Below are positions 29,978 through 39,341 of a DNA stretch of 64,000 nucleotides, one piece after another. Positions within the stretch are counted from its first letter, which is position 1, and each line of letters starts with the position of its first letter. The stretch is from Micromonospora sp. M71_S20 (GTDB lineage Bacteria; Actinomycetota; Actinomycetes; Mycobacteriales; Micromonosporaceae): positions 560,501 through 624,500 of the forward strand of contig NZ_RCCV01000002.1 in the NCBI RefSeq assembly GCF_003664255.1, read 5' to 3'. The notes under the pieces were generated by a model. It worked only from the letters and a program-made list of their open reading frames with translations. It had not been told where the DNA came from and ran no database searches. Both the position numbers and the translations under genes were made by a program.

Positions 29978-30241
29978 TCAGCGGTCGACCTGGGTGAAGT
30001 CCCAGGAGTGCGGCGGGCGGGCCAGCAGCGTCGCCGGGGGCTCCGGCAGCGGACGCGGGTTGCTGCGCCACTTGGAGATGACCACCACCCGGTGGTCGGT
30101 GGAGGAGAACACCTCGCTGGACAGGTGCATCGGGTCGTGCTCGAACTCCGGCAGCGCGGTGTCGCACACCCAGGTGATCAGGTCCGCGGCACCGTACGGC
30201 TCCGCCCGCGCCTCCCACATCCGCACGATCACGTCAGCCAT
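29978..30241 (-). CDS. Conserved hypothetical protein downstream of tsaD
   Basis: 87 residues, MADVIVRMWEARAEPYGAAD start and a SSEVFSSTDHRVVVISKWRS core, suggesting an alpha/beta ferredoxin-like or antibiotic-monooxygenase (ABM)-type fold, which I infer from the KW ending of a strand; not certain. It starts nine bases after the tsaD stop and is probably the last gene of that operon. Function not recognised. Confidence 0.62.
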   Translation of the reverse strand: MADVIVRMWEARAEPYGAADLITWVCDTALPEFEHDPMHLSSEVFSSTDHRVVVISKWRSNPRPLPEPPATLLARPPHSWDFTQVDR

Positions 30242-30250
30242 CCTCGGGGT

Positions 30251-31297
30251 TCACACGCTGACCGTGGTCAGCGGCATGGCGGAGTCGGCGGGCAGGTCCA
30301 GCCGGCTCGGCGCGACACCCGAGGCGACCAGGTGCGAGCCGAGGGCGGCGACCATCGCGCCGTTGTCCGTGCAGAGCCCGGGTCGGGGCACCCGGACCCG
30401 GATGCCGTGCGCGGCGGCGCGATCCTCGGCCATCGCCCGCAGCCGGGAGTTGGCCGCCACGCCCCCGCCGATCACCAGCGTCTCCACGCCGTTGCTCCGG
30501 CAGGCGTCCAGCGCCTTGCGTACCAGCACGTCGCAGACCGCCTCCTGGAAGGACGCGGCGACGTCGGCGACCGGCACCGGCTCGCCGGCCCGCTGCCGCG
30601 CCTCGACCCACCGGGCCACGGCCGTCTTCAGCCCGGAGAAGGAGAAGTCGTAGCGGTGCGTGGCGAGGTCCTTGGGGGCGGTCAGGCCGCGCGGGAAACC
30701 GATGGCGGCCGGATCGCCGGCCCGGGCCTCCCGGTCGATGTACGGGCCGCCGGGGAACGGCAGCCCGAGCAGCCGGGCCACCTTGTCGAACGCCTCCCCG
30801 GCCGCGTCGTCGATGGTGGCGCCGAGCGGGGTGACGCCCCGGGCCAGGTCGTCGACGAGCAGCAGGGAGGAGTGCCCGCCGGAGACCAGCAGGGCGATCG
30901 CCGGCTCGGGCAGCGGGCCGTGCTCCAGGGTGTCCACGGCGACGTGCGCGGCCAGGTGGTTGACGCCGTAGACCGGCTTCTCGGCGGCGAGCGCGTAGCC
31001 CTTCGCGGCGGCCACCCCCACCAGCAGCGCGCCGGCCAGCCCCGGGCCGGAGGTGACCGCGATCGCGTCGATGTCGGCGAGGGTCACCCCGGCCTCCTTC
31101 AACGCCCGGTCCATCGTCGGCACGATGGCCTCCAGGTGGGCCCGGCTGGCCACCTCGGGCACCACGCCGCCGAAGCGGGCGTGCTGCTCGACGCTGGAGG
31201 CGAGCGCGTCGGCCAGCAGGGTGTGCCCGCGTACGATGCCGACCCCGGTCTCGTCGCAGGAGGTCTCGATGCCGAGGATCAGGGGTTCGTCAGTCAT
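30251..31297 (-). CDS. tsaD: tRNA threonylcarbamoyladenosine synthase catalytic subunit TsaD
   Basis: 348 residues, full length. [15 protein letters not shown] is the ASKHA N-terminal phosphate loop, and [11 protein letters not shown] supplies the metal ligands His114 and His118; [29 protein letters not shown] and [13 protein letters not shown] follow. With TsaB and TsaE it places the threonylcarbamoyl group on A37 of ANN-decoding tRNAs. It overlaps rimI by four bases. Confidence 0.95.
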   Translation of the reverse strand: MTDEPLILGIETSCDETGVGIVRGHTLLADALASSVEQHARFGGVVPEVASRAHLEAIVPTMDRALKEAGVTLADIDAIAVTSGPGLAGALLVGVAAAKGYALAAEKPVYGVNHLAAHVAVDTLEHGPLPEPAIALLVSGGHSSLLLVDDLARGVTPLGATIDDAAGEAFDKVARLLGLPFPGGPYIDREARAGDPAAIGFPRGLTAPKDLATHRYDFSFSGLKTAVARWVEARQRAGEPVPVADVAASFQEAVCDVLVRKALDACRSNGVETLVIGGGVAANSRLRAMAEDRAAAHGIRVRVPRPGLCTDNGAMVAALGSHLVASGVAPSRLDLPADSAMPLTTVSV

Positions 31298-31752
31298 CGC
31301 TCACTTCCCGCGTTGCGCTGCATGACCAGCGCGTCGGTGTTGCTCGGTTGGTAGTAGCCGCGCCGCACGCCGATCGGCTCGAAGCCGTACGTCGCGTAGA
31401 GCTTCTGGGCGGGCGCGTTGTCCGCCGCGACCTCCAGCAGCGTGCTGCGGGCGCCGAGCCGGGCCGCCTCGGCGAGCAGCGCCTCCAGCAGGAGCCGGCC
31501 GACGCCGCGCCGCTGGGCGTCCCGGCGCACCGCGACGTTCTGCACCCACGCCTCGTCGGGCGGGGCCACGGCGAGCCCGGCGTAGCCGAGCAGGTTCCCG
31601 TCGTCGTCGGTGGCGACGAGGTAGAAGTGCCCGTTGGCCAACTCGTTCCAGAACATCGCCGCCGACCACTGCTCGGCACCGAACAGGTCCGCCTCGATCG
31701 GCAGCACCTCGTCGACGTGCCACCACCGGAACCGCTCCAGCCGGACACTCAT
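31294..31752 (-). CDS. rimI: Ribosomal-protein/TsaB-associated N-acetyltransferase RimI
   Basis: 152 residues, a GNAT fold: motif [23 protein letters not shown] with the R-R-G-V-G acetyl-CoA loop, then [20 protein letters not shown]. RimI acetylates the N-terminus of ribosomal protein bS18. The gene sits between tsaB and tsaD with four-base overlaps at both ends, the usual actinobacterial order. The ATG 31752 start lies inside tsaB. Confidence 0.92.
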   Translation of the reverse strand: MSVRLERFRWWHVDEVLPIEADLFGAEQWSAAMFWNELANGHFYLVATDDDGNLLGYAGLAVAPPDEAWVQNVAVRRDAQRRGVGRLLLEALLAEAARLGARSTLLEVAADNAPAQKLYATYGFEPIGVRRGYYQPSNTDALVMQRNAGSER

Positions 31753-32426
31753 GGGAGGACCGGCTTGCGGGCGGTCGCCGCCACGGCGTCCGGGCGGCGC
31801 AGGTAGAGCGGGGTGAGCGCCTCCGAGGGGGCGCCGGCCCGGATGCGTTCGGCGGCCAGGGTCGCCAGCACGCCCGCGTCCGGGTAGCGGGGCTCGTCCC
31901 GCACGGGCAGGCCGAGCGCGTCGGCGTACCGGTGCGCGCCGTCGCCGACCGCCGCCGTGACCGCCAGGCCGCGGGCGCGCTCGGCGGCGACCGCCGGCAC
32001 GGACACCTCCGGACCGACGATCCGCTGGCCCGCGCCGTCGTAGACCGCCCAGTAGATCTCCCGGCGGCGCGCGTCGCTCGCCGCCAGCACCGGCTCCCCG
32101 GCGGCCGCCGGGTGGCCGATGGCGTCCAGCGAGCAGACACCGTACGTCGGGACGCCCAGCACCTGGCCGATGGTGGCGGCGGTGACCAGCCCCACCCGCA
32201 GCCCGGTGAACGGGCCAGGGCCGAGCCCGGCGACGATCGCGCCCAGGTCGGCCGGGCGGGCGCCGGCCTCGGTGAGCACGGCGTCGACCTGCGGCGCGAG
32301 CAGTTCACCGTGGGCGCGGGCGTCGACCGTGCAGCGGTGCGCGCGGGTCGCCACGCCGTCCGCTGCGACCTCCACCAGCGCCGCGGTCACCGCGGGGGTC
32401 GAGCTGTCCACCACCAGTACGAGCAC
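31749..32426 (-). CDS. tsaB: tRNA threonylcarbamoyladenosine synthesis protein TsaB
   Basis: 225 residues, an inactive ASKHA paralogue of TsaD that scaffolds the complex. LVVDSSTPAVTAALVE replaces the active loop, followed by VAGLGPGPFTGLRVGLVTA and YGVCSLDAIG. First gene of a tightly overlapping tsaB-rimI-tsaD set. Confidence 0.92.
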   Translation of the reverse strand: MLVLVVDSSTPAVTAALVEVAADGVATRAHRCTVDARAHGELLAPQVDAVLTEAGARPADLGAIVAGLGPGPFTGLRVGLVTAATIGQVLGVPTYGVCSLDAIGHPAAAGEPVLAASDARRREIYWAVYDGAGQRIVGPEVSVPAVAAERARGLAVTAAVGDGAHRYADALGLPVRDEPRYPDAGVLATLAAERIRAGAPSEALTPLYLRRPDAVAATARKPVLP

Positions 32427-32496
32427 GGTTAGCCAGCCTAGTCGCCCCCGTGGTCACCCCCGGTCACGCCCCGTCCGGCGGCGCGGGCGGGCGGGG

Positions 32497-33348
32497 TCAG
32501 CTCGGGGTGCGGAACTTGCGCAGGAAGGCCGGCAGCAGCCAGGGGCGCCGCCCGCTGACGCGCACCCTTCCGGTGAGCACCGCCCGGGCCCGGCTGACCC
32601 GGCCGAACATCATCAGGTTGAGCGTGCCGGGATCGTGGTCGATCCGGGCGTCGGGCCGGGCGTCGGGGTCGGCGAACGTCATCCGCCCCCGGTGCAGCAG
32701 CAGCCGGACCGGGGCCGCGTACGCCGAGCGGAACTCGACCACGACCGGGCGTTCGCTCGGCGGCGCGCCGCCGTCGATCAGCCGCCCGTAGCCGTGCCGG
32801 ACCACCCCGGCCAGGAACAGCTCCATGAACAGCGCCGCGTCCCGGCCGGGGAGCGACCACGGCCGCCCGGCGGCGCGGGCGACGTCGTGACCGTGGATGA
32901 GCAGCTCGTTGACCAGGTGCGCGCAGAGGCCGGCGAGGGGCACCCGGGCCCCGCCGAGCCAGGGCACCGTCTCGTCGGGGCGCCGACCCTCGCAGGCGAG
33001 GAGGAGCCGCCCCACGTCGGCCCGCAACCGGTCGGCCAGGGCCTGCGGCTCGCGCTCGGTGAGGTGCCGCAGCAGCACGTCGTTGAAGTCCGCCACCGTG
33101 TCGACGGTGACGTCGGGGAGCTGCCGGAGCAGACCCGGCACCGGCAGGGGTGGATGCTCCGGGTCCACCAGGCACACGTAGTACCACGCGAGGGAGCCCA
33201 CGTGGGCCAGCGTGTCGGCCACCGACCAGTGGGCGGTGGCCATGGCCTCCGGTGGGGTGGCGCGGACCAGGTCGAGGAAGCGGTCCGTCTGGTCCGCCAG
33301 CGCCGTCCGCGCCACCCGCCACCGCTCGTCGCTGACCGTCGCCGCCAT
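32497..33348 (-). CDS. Mycothiol-type maleylpyruvate isomerase/DinB-like protein
   Basis: 283 residues. The N-terminal DinB/MDMPI four-helix domain shows HWSVADTLAHVGSLAWYY and HLVNELLIHGHDVARAAGRPW, holding the three likely metal histidines. The C-terminal part is SCP2-like (DARIDHDPGTLNLMMFGRVS). Members use mycothiol as thiol cofactor; the substrate here is not known. ATG 33348 is preferred over a start 18 codons upstream because the DinB helix begins soon after. Confidence 0.8.
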   Translation of the reverse strand: MAATVSDERWRVARTALADQTDRFLDLVRATPPEAMATAHWSVADTLAHVGSLAWYYVCLVDPEHPPLPVPGLLRQLPDVTVDTVADFNDVLLRHLTEREPQALADRLRADVGRLLLACEGRRPDETVPWLGGARVPLAGLCAHLVNELLIHGHDVARAAGRPWSLPGRDAALFMELFLAGVVRHGYGRLIDGGAPPSERPVVVEFRSAYAAPVRLLLHRGRMTFADPDARPDARIDHDPGTLNLMMFGRVSRARAVLTGRVRVSGRRPWLLPAFLRKFRTPS

Positions 33349-33431
33349 CGCCGCCTCCCGGCTCGCCGAGCGCTCGAGGCACAGGCTACAACGGACGGTC
33401 ACCGCGCGGTGACCGCGAAAGTGCGCAGCCG

Positions 33432-34133
33432 TCAGCCGGCGGAGCGCTCCCAGTCGACAGTCGGCAGGCCGGCGTCGGCGAGCGCCTTGTTGGCCGCGCT
33501 GAACGGGCGGCTGCCCAGGAAGCCGCGCGGGTTCATCGGGCTGGGGTGCCCGGCCTCCAGCACCACGTGCTGCGGGTTGGTCACCAGGGCGGCCTTCTTG
33601 CGCGCGTAGCCGCCCCAGAGCAGGAAGACCACCCGCGAGTCCATCGCGTCGAGCGCCCGGATGGTGGCGTCGGTGAACTCCTCCCAGCCCCGGTTGGCGT
33701 GCGAGCCGGGCGTCGCCTCGCGGACGGTGAGGACGGAGTTGAGCAGCAGCACGCCCTGCGCCGCCCAGCCGCTGAGGTTGCCGCCGCGCGGCTTCGGCAC
33801 GCCGAGGTCCTCCCCCAGCTCCTTGAAGACGTTGCGCAGCGACGGCGGCACGCTCACGCCCTCCCGCACGCTGAAGCTGAGCCCGTGCGCCTGCCCCGCC
33901 TTGTGGTAGGGATCCTGCCCGAGGATCAGCACCCGGCAGTCGGCCGGCGCGCAGAGCCGGTAGGCCGAGAAGAGGTCCTCGACCGGCGGGAAGACGGTGC
34001 GGGTCGCGTACTCGCCCGCGACGAACTCGGCCAGCGCGGCGGTGCGGGCCGGGTCGAGGTGCGGGGTGAGCACGGCACGCCAGTCCTCCGGCAGCAGCGC
34101 CAGCAGGTCCAGGGTGGGGGCGTCGTCGGGCAT
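33432..34133 (-). CDS. ung: Uracil-DNA glycosylase, family 1
   Basis: 233 residues. The catalytic motif ILGQDPYH (Asp water-activating) and uracil-binding HPSPMNPRGFLGSRPFS are present, with GVLLLNSVLTVREATPGSHANRGWE between. It removes uracil from DNA, which matters in a very GC-rich genome with frequent cytosine deamination. ATG 34133 begins the family-typical start; it lies within the leftward tsaE-tsaB stretch. Confidence 0.95.
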   Translation of the reverse strand: MPDDAPTLDLLALLPEDWRAVLTPHLDPARTAALAEFVAGEYATRTVFPPVEDLFSAYRLCAPADCRVLILGQDPYHKAGQAHGLSFSVREGVSVPPSLRNVFKELGEDLGVPKPRGGNLSGWAAQGVLLLNSVLTVREATPGSHANRGWEEFTDATIRALDAMDSRVVFLLWGGYARKKAALVTNPQHVVLEAGHPSPMNPRGFLGSRPFSAANKALADAGLPTVDWERSAG

Positions 34134-34193
34134 CGGCAACCTTTCGCCTGTCGGGTCCGTCCCGCGCACTCTAGGCAGCCGGTACGACAGCGC

Positions 34194-34676
34194 TCAGCCG
34201 AGGGCCGCCAGGCGCTGCGCCCAGTCGCCGCCGACCGGCTCCAGCTCGACCACCCGGGTGTCGTCGTCGCGCCGGTCGACGCGCACCCGCAGGTGGGCGT
34301 CGACGAGCTGCTCGACCAGGCCCTCGCCCCACTCCACCACGGTCACCGACTCGTCCACCGAGGCGTCCAGGTCGAGGTCGTCGATCTCGGCGCGCGGGTC
34401 GGCGGCGTCCCCCAGCCGGTACGCGTCGGCGTGCACCAGCGCCACCGTGCCGCCCCGGGCCGGGTCGGGCCGGTGCACCCGGGCGATCACGAAGGTGGGC
34501 GAGGTGACGTCCCCGAGCACGCCGAGCCCGGCCCCGACGCCCCGGGTCAGCGCGGTCTTGCCGGCACCGAGCGGCCCGGTCAGCAGCAGCAGGTCGCCGG
34601 CGCGCAGCAGCCCGGCCAGCCGCCGCCCGAACTCGTGGGTGTCGTCGACGGTCGGCAGCTTCACGACGTGGCTCAC
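34194..34676 (-). CDS. tsaE: tRNA threonylcarbamoyladenosine ATPase TsaE
   Basis: 160 residues. Walker A LTGPLGAGKTALTRG, then TSPTFVIARVH and VHADAYRLGD (family motif), and VVEWGEGL. It drives the TsaBD cycle with ATP. The GTG 34676 start overlaps the hydrolase stop by four bases (GTGA). Confidence 0.92.
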   Translation of the reverse strand: MSHVVKLPTVDDTHEFGRRLAGLLRAGDLLLLTGPLGAGKTALTRGVGAGLGVLGDVTSPTFVIARVHRPDPARGGTVALVHADAYRLGDAADPRAEIDDLDLDASVDESVTVVEWGEGLVEQLVDAHLRVRVDRRDDDTRVVELEPVGGDWAQRLAALG

Positions 34677-35764
34677 AGCGCCTCCAGGAACCGCAGCAGC
34701 GCCGCGTTGACCTCGTCGGCGTGCTCCAGCATCACCACGTGCCCACTGTCGGTGATCTTGACGAACTCGGCGTGCGGCAGCCGCCGGACGATCTCCTCGG
34801 AGTGCGTCACGGGAGTGATCATGTCCTTGTCGCCGACGACCACCAGCACGGGGGTGTCCGCCAGCGCGGCGAGCGCCGGGAACCGGGAGTGCGTGGCCAG
34901 CGTCCGCAGGTAGCGCGTCACCGTGTCGGCGGAGGTGCGGGAGTTCATCGTCTCGACGTACGACACCAGGGCCGGGCTGGGGTGACGGGTGCCGAAGCCG
35001 TACTTGCGGGTGAGCAGCCACGCCACGTTGGTGGTGGACCTGCGCGCCCGGTCGATCACCGGGCCGCCGTAACGGGTGACGTTGCCGACCATGTGCAGCA
35101 CCGGTGCGCCGACCCGGCCGAGCAGGGCGGGCGCGACCAGCTTGGTCTCGGCGATCAGGCCGCCCGAGGTGGCCATCAGCACGGTGCCCACGACCCGGTC
35201 GCCGAACAGCTCCGGGAACAACTCGGCGAACGCCATGATGGTCATTCCGCCCATCGAGTGGCCGACCAGCACCAGCGGCCCCTCCGGAGCGGTCCGGTCG
35301 ATCACCTCGCGCAGCGTCCGGCCGAGCGCCGTGAGGTCGTACTCGCCCGTCTCCAGCCGCCCCGACCGGCCGTGCCCGGGCTGGTCGTACGCGACGATCC
35401 GGTGCTCGCCCCGCTCGGCGAGCAGCTTGCGCTGGAAGTGGAAGGTGCCCATGTCCAGGCAGAAGCCGTGCACCAGCACCACGGTCGGGTTGCCGGGCAC
35501 GGGCCGGGTCGGCTCCACCACCTCGACGTGGATGTCGGTGCCGTCGGGCATCTCCAGCCGGAAGGCATCGTCGTACCGCTGGTCGCCGAAGACCTCCCCG
35601 GCGTACCGGTCGGTGGGGTCGGCCTTGAGCTTGCGCACCAGGGCGCGTTCGGTGGCGACGCCGGCCGCGAGCCCGGCGGCGGCGACCCCGACGGCGGCCA
35701 GCGCGCCGATGGCCGCCCGGGCGTGTCCGGTACGCGGCAGCGGGATGCGGGAACGGGTCGTCAC
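34673..35764 (-). CDS. Alpha/beta hydrolase with N-terminal membrane segment
   Basis: 363 residues. A hydrophobic N-terminal helix (about 15-38) suggests secretion or a membrane anchor. VLVHGFCLDMGTFHFQR forms the oxyanion region, GHSMGG the nucleophile elbow, VVGDKDMITPV the acid and DSGHVVMLEHAD the His. An esterase or lipase-like enzyme is likely; the gene occupies the slot between alr and tsaE in many actinobacteria. GTG 35764 overlaps the alr stop by four bases. Confidence 0.83.
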   Translation of the reverse strand: MTTRSRIPLPRTGHARAAIGALAAVGVAAAGLAAGVATERALVRKLKADPTDRYAGEVFGDQRYDDAFRLEMPDGTDIHVEVVEPTRPVPGNPTVVLVHGFCLDMGTFHFQRKLLAERGEHRIVAYDQPGHGRSGRLETGEYDLTALGRTLREVIDRTAPEGPLVLVGHSMGGMTIMAFAELFPELFGDRVVGTVLMATSGGLIAETKLVAPALLGRVGAPVLHMVGNVTRYGGPVIDRARRSTTNVAWLLTRKYGFGTRHPSPALVSYVETMNSRTSADTVTRYLRTLATHSRFPALAALADTPVLVVVGDKDMITPVTHSEEIVRRLPHAEFVKITDSGHVVMLEHADEVNAALLRFLEAL

Positions 35765-36879
35765 GGGCGCTCGCCGTCGTAGACGCGGGGCACCCGGGTG
35801 CTGCCGAACCGGGTGACGATCTCGTAGTTGATGGTGCCGACCGCCTCGGCCCAGTCGTCGGCGGTGGGCCCGCCGTCGGCGCCGCTGCCGAAGAGGATGA
35901 CCTCGTCGCCGGCGGCCACCGGATCGTCGCCGCAGTCGAGCACGAACTGGTCCATGCAGACCCGGCCCGAGATCGTCCGGCGCCTGCCGCCGAGCTGCAC
36001 CGGGCCGCTGTTCGACGCCTGCCGGGGCACCCCGTCGGCGTAGCCGAGCGGCACCACCGCGAGGTTCGCCGCCCGCTCGGTGGTGTAGGTGTGCCCGTAC
36101 GAGACGCCGGAGCCGGCCGGGACGCGCTTGGTGAGCATCACCCGGGCCCGGGCGGTCATCGCCGGACGCAGCCCGTAGCTCTCGCCGGACACCGGGGAGA
36201 GGCCGTAGACGGCCAGGCCGGGCCGGACCAGGTCGAAGTGGGTGTCCGGCCGGGTCAGGGTCGCCGCCGAGTTGGCCAGGTGCCGGTAGCGCGGCCGCAG
36301 GCCGGCCTGCTCGGCCATGCCGATCCCCTCGTGGAAGACGGCGATCTGGCGGTCGATGGTCGGGTGGCCGGGCGAGTCCGCGTACACGAAGTGGCTCCAC
36401 ACCCCGACCACCTCGACCAGGCCGTCGGCCTGCGCCTTGGCGGCGGCGTCGAGCAGGGCCGGCCAGTCGGCCACGGTCGCGCCGCCCCGGGCCAGCCCGG
36501 TGTCGATCTTGAGGTGCAGCCGGGCCGGCCGGCCGGCGGCGCGGCCCGCCGCGACCATCTCGTCGAGCTGGGGCAGGCTGGCGACGCCGAGGTCGACCCC
36601 GGCGGCGACGCCCTCGTGCAGCGGCAGCCCGGGCGCGAGGAGCCAGGCCAGCACCGGCGCGGTGATCCCGGCCCGGCGCAGCGTCAGCGCCTCGTCCAGC
36701 GTGCAGACCCCAAGCCAGTCGGCCCCGGCCTCGAGGGCGGCGCGGGCGGCCGGGACCATGCCGTGGCCGTAGCCGTCGCCCTTCACCACCGCCATCAGCT
36801 CGGCGGTGGTGCCGGACCTGAGCCGGCTCACGTTCTCGCGGATCGCGTCCAGGTCCACGCGCACCTCGGCCTGCCACAT
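35761..36879 (-). CDS. alr: Alanine racemase
   Basis: 372 residues. The PLP lysine is in AVVKGDGYGHGMV near residue 33, and the catalytic Tyr lies in SYGHTYTTER near 262. It converts L- to D-alanine for peptidoglycan. Upstream (36880-36979) lies a 100-bp GCCGGTGCCGCCGG-rich gap with no gene. Overlaps the next gene (hydrolase) by four bases. Confidence 0.95.
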   Translation of the reverse strand: MWQAEVRVDLDAIRENVSRLRSGTTAELMAVVKGDGYGHGMVPAARAALEAGADWLGVCTLDEALTLRRAGITAPVLAWLLAPGLPLHEGVAAGVDLGVASLPQLDEMVAAGRAAGRPARLHLKIDTGLARGGATVADWPALLDAAAKAQADGLVEVVGVWSHFVYADSPGHPTIDRQIAVFHEGIGMAEQAGLRPRYRHLANSAATLTRPDTHFDLVRPGLAVYGLSPVSGESYGLRPAMTARARVMLTKRVPAGSGVSYGHTYTTERAANLAVVPLGYADGVPRQASNSGPVQLGGRRRTISGRVCMDQFVLDCGDDPVAAGDEVILFGSGADGGPTADDWAEAVGTINYEIVTRFGSTRVPRVYDGERP

Positions 36880-36979
36880 GCCCCCAGCCTACTTTCCGCG
36901 CCGATCTCCCTGGCCGAGGCCGGCGCAGCCGGTGCCGCCGGCACAGGAGCCCACCGCCGGTGCGGCCGGTGCCGCCGGG

Positions 36980-38449
36980 TCAGCCGAGGCGGGCGAGGAC
37001 CGGGCGGAGGGCGTCGGCCACGTCGGGCGCCGTCACCGGCCCGCCCCGGGCCGCCTCCCGGCCGGCCAGCCCGTGCAGGTACGCGGCCGCGGCCGCCGCC
37101 CGCTCCGGGGGCAGCCCGGCCGCGAGCAGCGAACCGAGCAGCCCGGCCAGCACGTCGCCGGTGCCCCCGGTGGCCAGCGCCGGGGTGCCGGTCGGGTTGA
37201 CGTACGCCCGACCGTCCGGCGTGCCGATCACCGTGCGGTCGCCCTTGAGCAGCACCACCGCGTTCATCCAGGCGGCCAGCCGCAGGGTGGCGCCCACCCG
37301 GTCGGCGCCCGGCTCCTCCCCGCAGAGCCGGGTGAACTCCCGGTCGTGGGGGGTGACCACGATCGGGGCGTCCCGCGTGCGCAGCCGGCCGGCCAGGGAG
37401 CCGTCGACCAGCAGGGTCAGCGCGTCGGCGTCGAGCACCACCGGCACCGGGGCGGCGAGCACCGCCCGCAGCTCGGCGGCCGCCTCCTCGCCGGTGCCCA
37501 GGCCGGAGCCGCAGACCCACGCCTGCACCCGCCCGGCGTCGGCGACCCGACCGGTCGCGATCACGGACGGGTACCGGCGCAGCACGTCGTCCCGGGCCGA
37601 GCCGGCGTAGCGGACCAGACCGGTCGGGCCGGCCAGCGCCCCCGCGACGGAGAGCACGGCCGCGCCCGGGTAGGTCGCCGAGCCGGTCGCGACGCCCACC
37701 ACGCCCCGGGTGTACTTCTCCGAGGCCGGGCCGAGCCGGGGCCACCAGTCGGCGACGTCCGACCACTCGGTCACGCCCAGCGCCGGGCTGCCCCGCAGCC
37801 ACGGATCCAGCCCGATGTCGACCAGCTCCACCTCACCGGCGAGCGCGGCGGCCGGGCCCACCACCAGGGCGGGCTTCAGCCCGCCGAACGTCACCGTCAC
37901 GTCGGCCCGCACCGCGCTCGGGCGGCCCGAGGCGGTGAGCGGCACCCCTCCGGTGTCGACCGCGACCCCGCTGGGCACGTCCACGGCGACCACGGCGGCC
38001 GGGGCGCCGTCGCGCCCGCGGTGCCGCACGAGGCTGGCGGCGAGCTGGTCGGCGGTGTCCCGGAGCCCGCCGCGCCCACCGATCCCCACGATGCCGTCGA
38101 GCACCAGGTCGACGGTTCCCGGCGGCCGGTCGACGACCCGCCCGCCCGCGGCGCGCAGCGCGGCCAGCCCCTCCGCGTGCGCCCGGCCGGGGGACAGCAG
38201 CAGCGCCGACACGGCCGCGCCCCGCCGGGCCAGGTGCGCGCCGGCGAGGAGCGTGTCGCCGCCGTTGTCGCCGCTGCCGACCAGCAGCAGCACCCGCGCG
38301 GCGTAGACGCCGCCCCGGTCCGCCAGCAGCAGCGCGCAGCGGCGGGCCAGCCCGGCCGCCGCGCGCTTCATCAGCGTCCCGGGCGGCAGCGTGGCCATCA
38401 GGCCCGCCTCCGCCGCGCGTACGTCCGCGACCCGCCACACCGCTCTCAT
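36980..38449 (-). CDS. nnrD: Bifunctional NAD(P)HX epimerase/ADP-dependent dehydratase
   Basis: 489 residues. The N-terminal YjeF_N epimerase part (to about 215) has LLLVGSGDNGGDTLLAG and AVDVPSGVAVDTG. The C-terminal dehydratase (about 225-485) has GSGLGTG, VLDADAL, TPHDREFTRL and NPTGTPALATGGTGDVLAG. It repairs hydrated NADH and NADPH. Single-protein fusion of both activities is common in bacteria. Confidence 0.93.
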   Translation of the reverse strand: MRAVWRVADVRAAEAGLMATLPPGTLMKRAAAGLARRCALLLADRGGVYAARVLLLVGSGDNGGDTLLAGAHLARRGAAVSALLLSPGRAHAEGLAALRAAGGRVVDRPPGTVDLVLDGIVGIGGRGGLRDTADQLAASLVRHRGRDGAPAAVVAVDVPSGVAVDTGGVPLTASGRPSAVRADVTVTFGGLKPALVVGPAAALAGEVELVDIGLDPWLRGSPALGVTEWSDVADWWPRLGPASEKYTRGVVGVATGSATYPGAAVLSVAGALAGPTGLVRYAGSARDDVLRRYPSVIATGRVADAGRVQAWVCGSGLGTGEEAAAELRAVLAAPVPVVLDADALTLLVDGSLAGRLRTRDAPIVVTPHDREFTRLCGEEPGADRVGATLRLAAWMNAVVLLKGDRTVIGTPDGRAYVNPTGTPALATGGTGDVLAGLLGSLLAAGLPPERAAAAAAYLHGLAGREAARGGPVTAPDVADALRPVLARLG

Positions 38450-38501
38450 GCCACCCCGTCCCGTCCGATTCCCGGCGCGCCGCGACCCGGCACACCCCCG
38501 A

Positions 38502-38870
38502 TCACCGTTCCGCGACCACCATGGCCGAGGCGATCCCGCCGTCGTGGGACAACGAGAGATGCCAGCGGTTGACCCCGCGCTCGGTGGCCGCCGCCGCGAC
38601 CGTGCCGGAGACGGTCAGCCAGGGCCGGCCGTCCGGGTCCGCCACGATCTCGCAGTCGTGCCAGCTCAGCCCGGCCGGGGCGCCGAGCGCCTTGGCGACC
38701 GCCTCCTTGGCCGCGAAGCGGGCGGCCAGCGACTCGGGCGAGCGCGGGTTGCCGGAGCGGGTGCAGCGCTCGGCCTCCGTGAAGAGCCGGTCGGCGAGCA
38801 GCGGTGTCCGTGCCAGGGCCTTGGCGAACCGCTCGACGAGGACGACGTCGATGCCGACAGCGACGATCAC
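38502..38870 (-). CDS. acpS: Holo-[acyl-carrier-protein] synthase
   Basis: 122 residues. The Mg2+ ligand lies in [12 protein letters not shown] (Asp8) and the second in [15 protein letters not shown]. It transfers phosphopantetheine to acyl carrier protein. Starts the leftward housekeeping run; a 52-bp gap separates it from nnrDE. Confidence 0.94.
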   Translation of the reverse strand: MIVAVGIDVVLVERFAKALARTPLLADRLFTEAERCTRSGNPRSPESLAARFAAKEAVAKALGAPAGLSWHDCEIVADPDGRPWLTVSGTVAAAATERGVNRWHLSLSHDGGIASAMVVAER

Positions 38871-39044
38871 CCGCTCACCCTACCGGCGCGGGCGGCCGCA
38901 CATTAGCCGCCGCTTCCGCGCGGGGCAACGCCTGTGGACGACCGGCCGTACGCCGGGCGGGCCGTCGTCCACAGGCCACGCGCGGGGGTGTGGACGGCGC
39001 CTAGCGTCGCGCCCGTCGATGTTCTCGCGAGGCGGGGGGCCGGG

Positions 39045-39341
39045 ATGACCGAGGAGCCGTTGACCGTACGACCGGACGCGCTGCGCCGGGCCGCGCGCGG
39101 GCTCGACGACGACGCGTACCGGCTGGCGCACGGGCTGGCCGGGGCGTCCGGGCTGGTGGTGCCGGCCCCGGAGTGGTCGGCCGGGGCGGCATTGGCCGGG
39201 CTGGAGTCGGCCGTGCACGCCTGGTTCGGCGGGCTCGGCGCCCGGGTGGCCCACACGGCCGGGGCGGTCCGTCGCGCCGCCGAGGCGTACGAGGCGGTGG
39301 ACGACCGGGCGGCCGGCCGGCTCACCGCGCTGTCCCGGTGA
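39045..39341 (+). CDS. WXG100/ESX-like type VII secretion target
   Basis: 98 residues, two predicted helices flanking a turn with PEWSAGAALAGLESAVHAWFGGL, which contains WFG (Trp60-Gly62) at the usual WXG position; the C-terminal helix has YEAVDDRAA, a Y-x-x-x-D/E-like export signal. No signal peptide. It is coupled to the DUF1023 gene by a GTGA overlap. No ESX secretion apparatus is in the window, so an exporter must lie elsewhere if it is exported. Confidence 0.72.
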   Translation: MTEEPLTVRPDALRRAARGLDDDAYRLAHGLAGASGLVVPAPEWSAGAALAGLESAVHAWFGGLGARVAHTAGAVRRAAEAYEAVDDRAAGRLTALSR

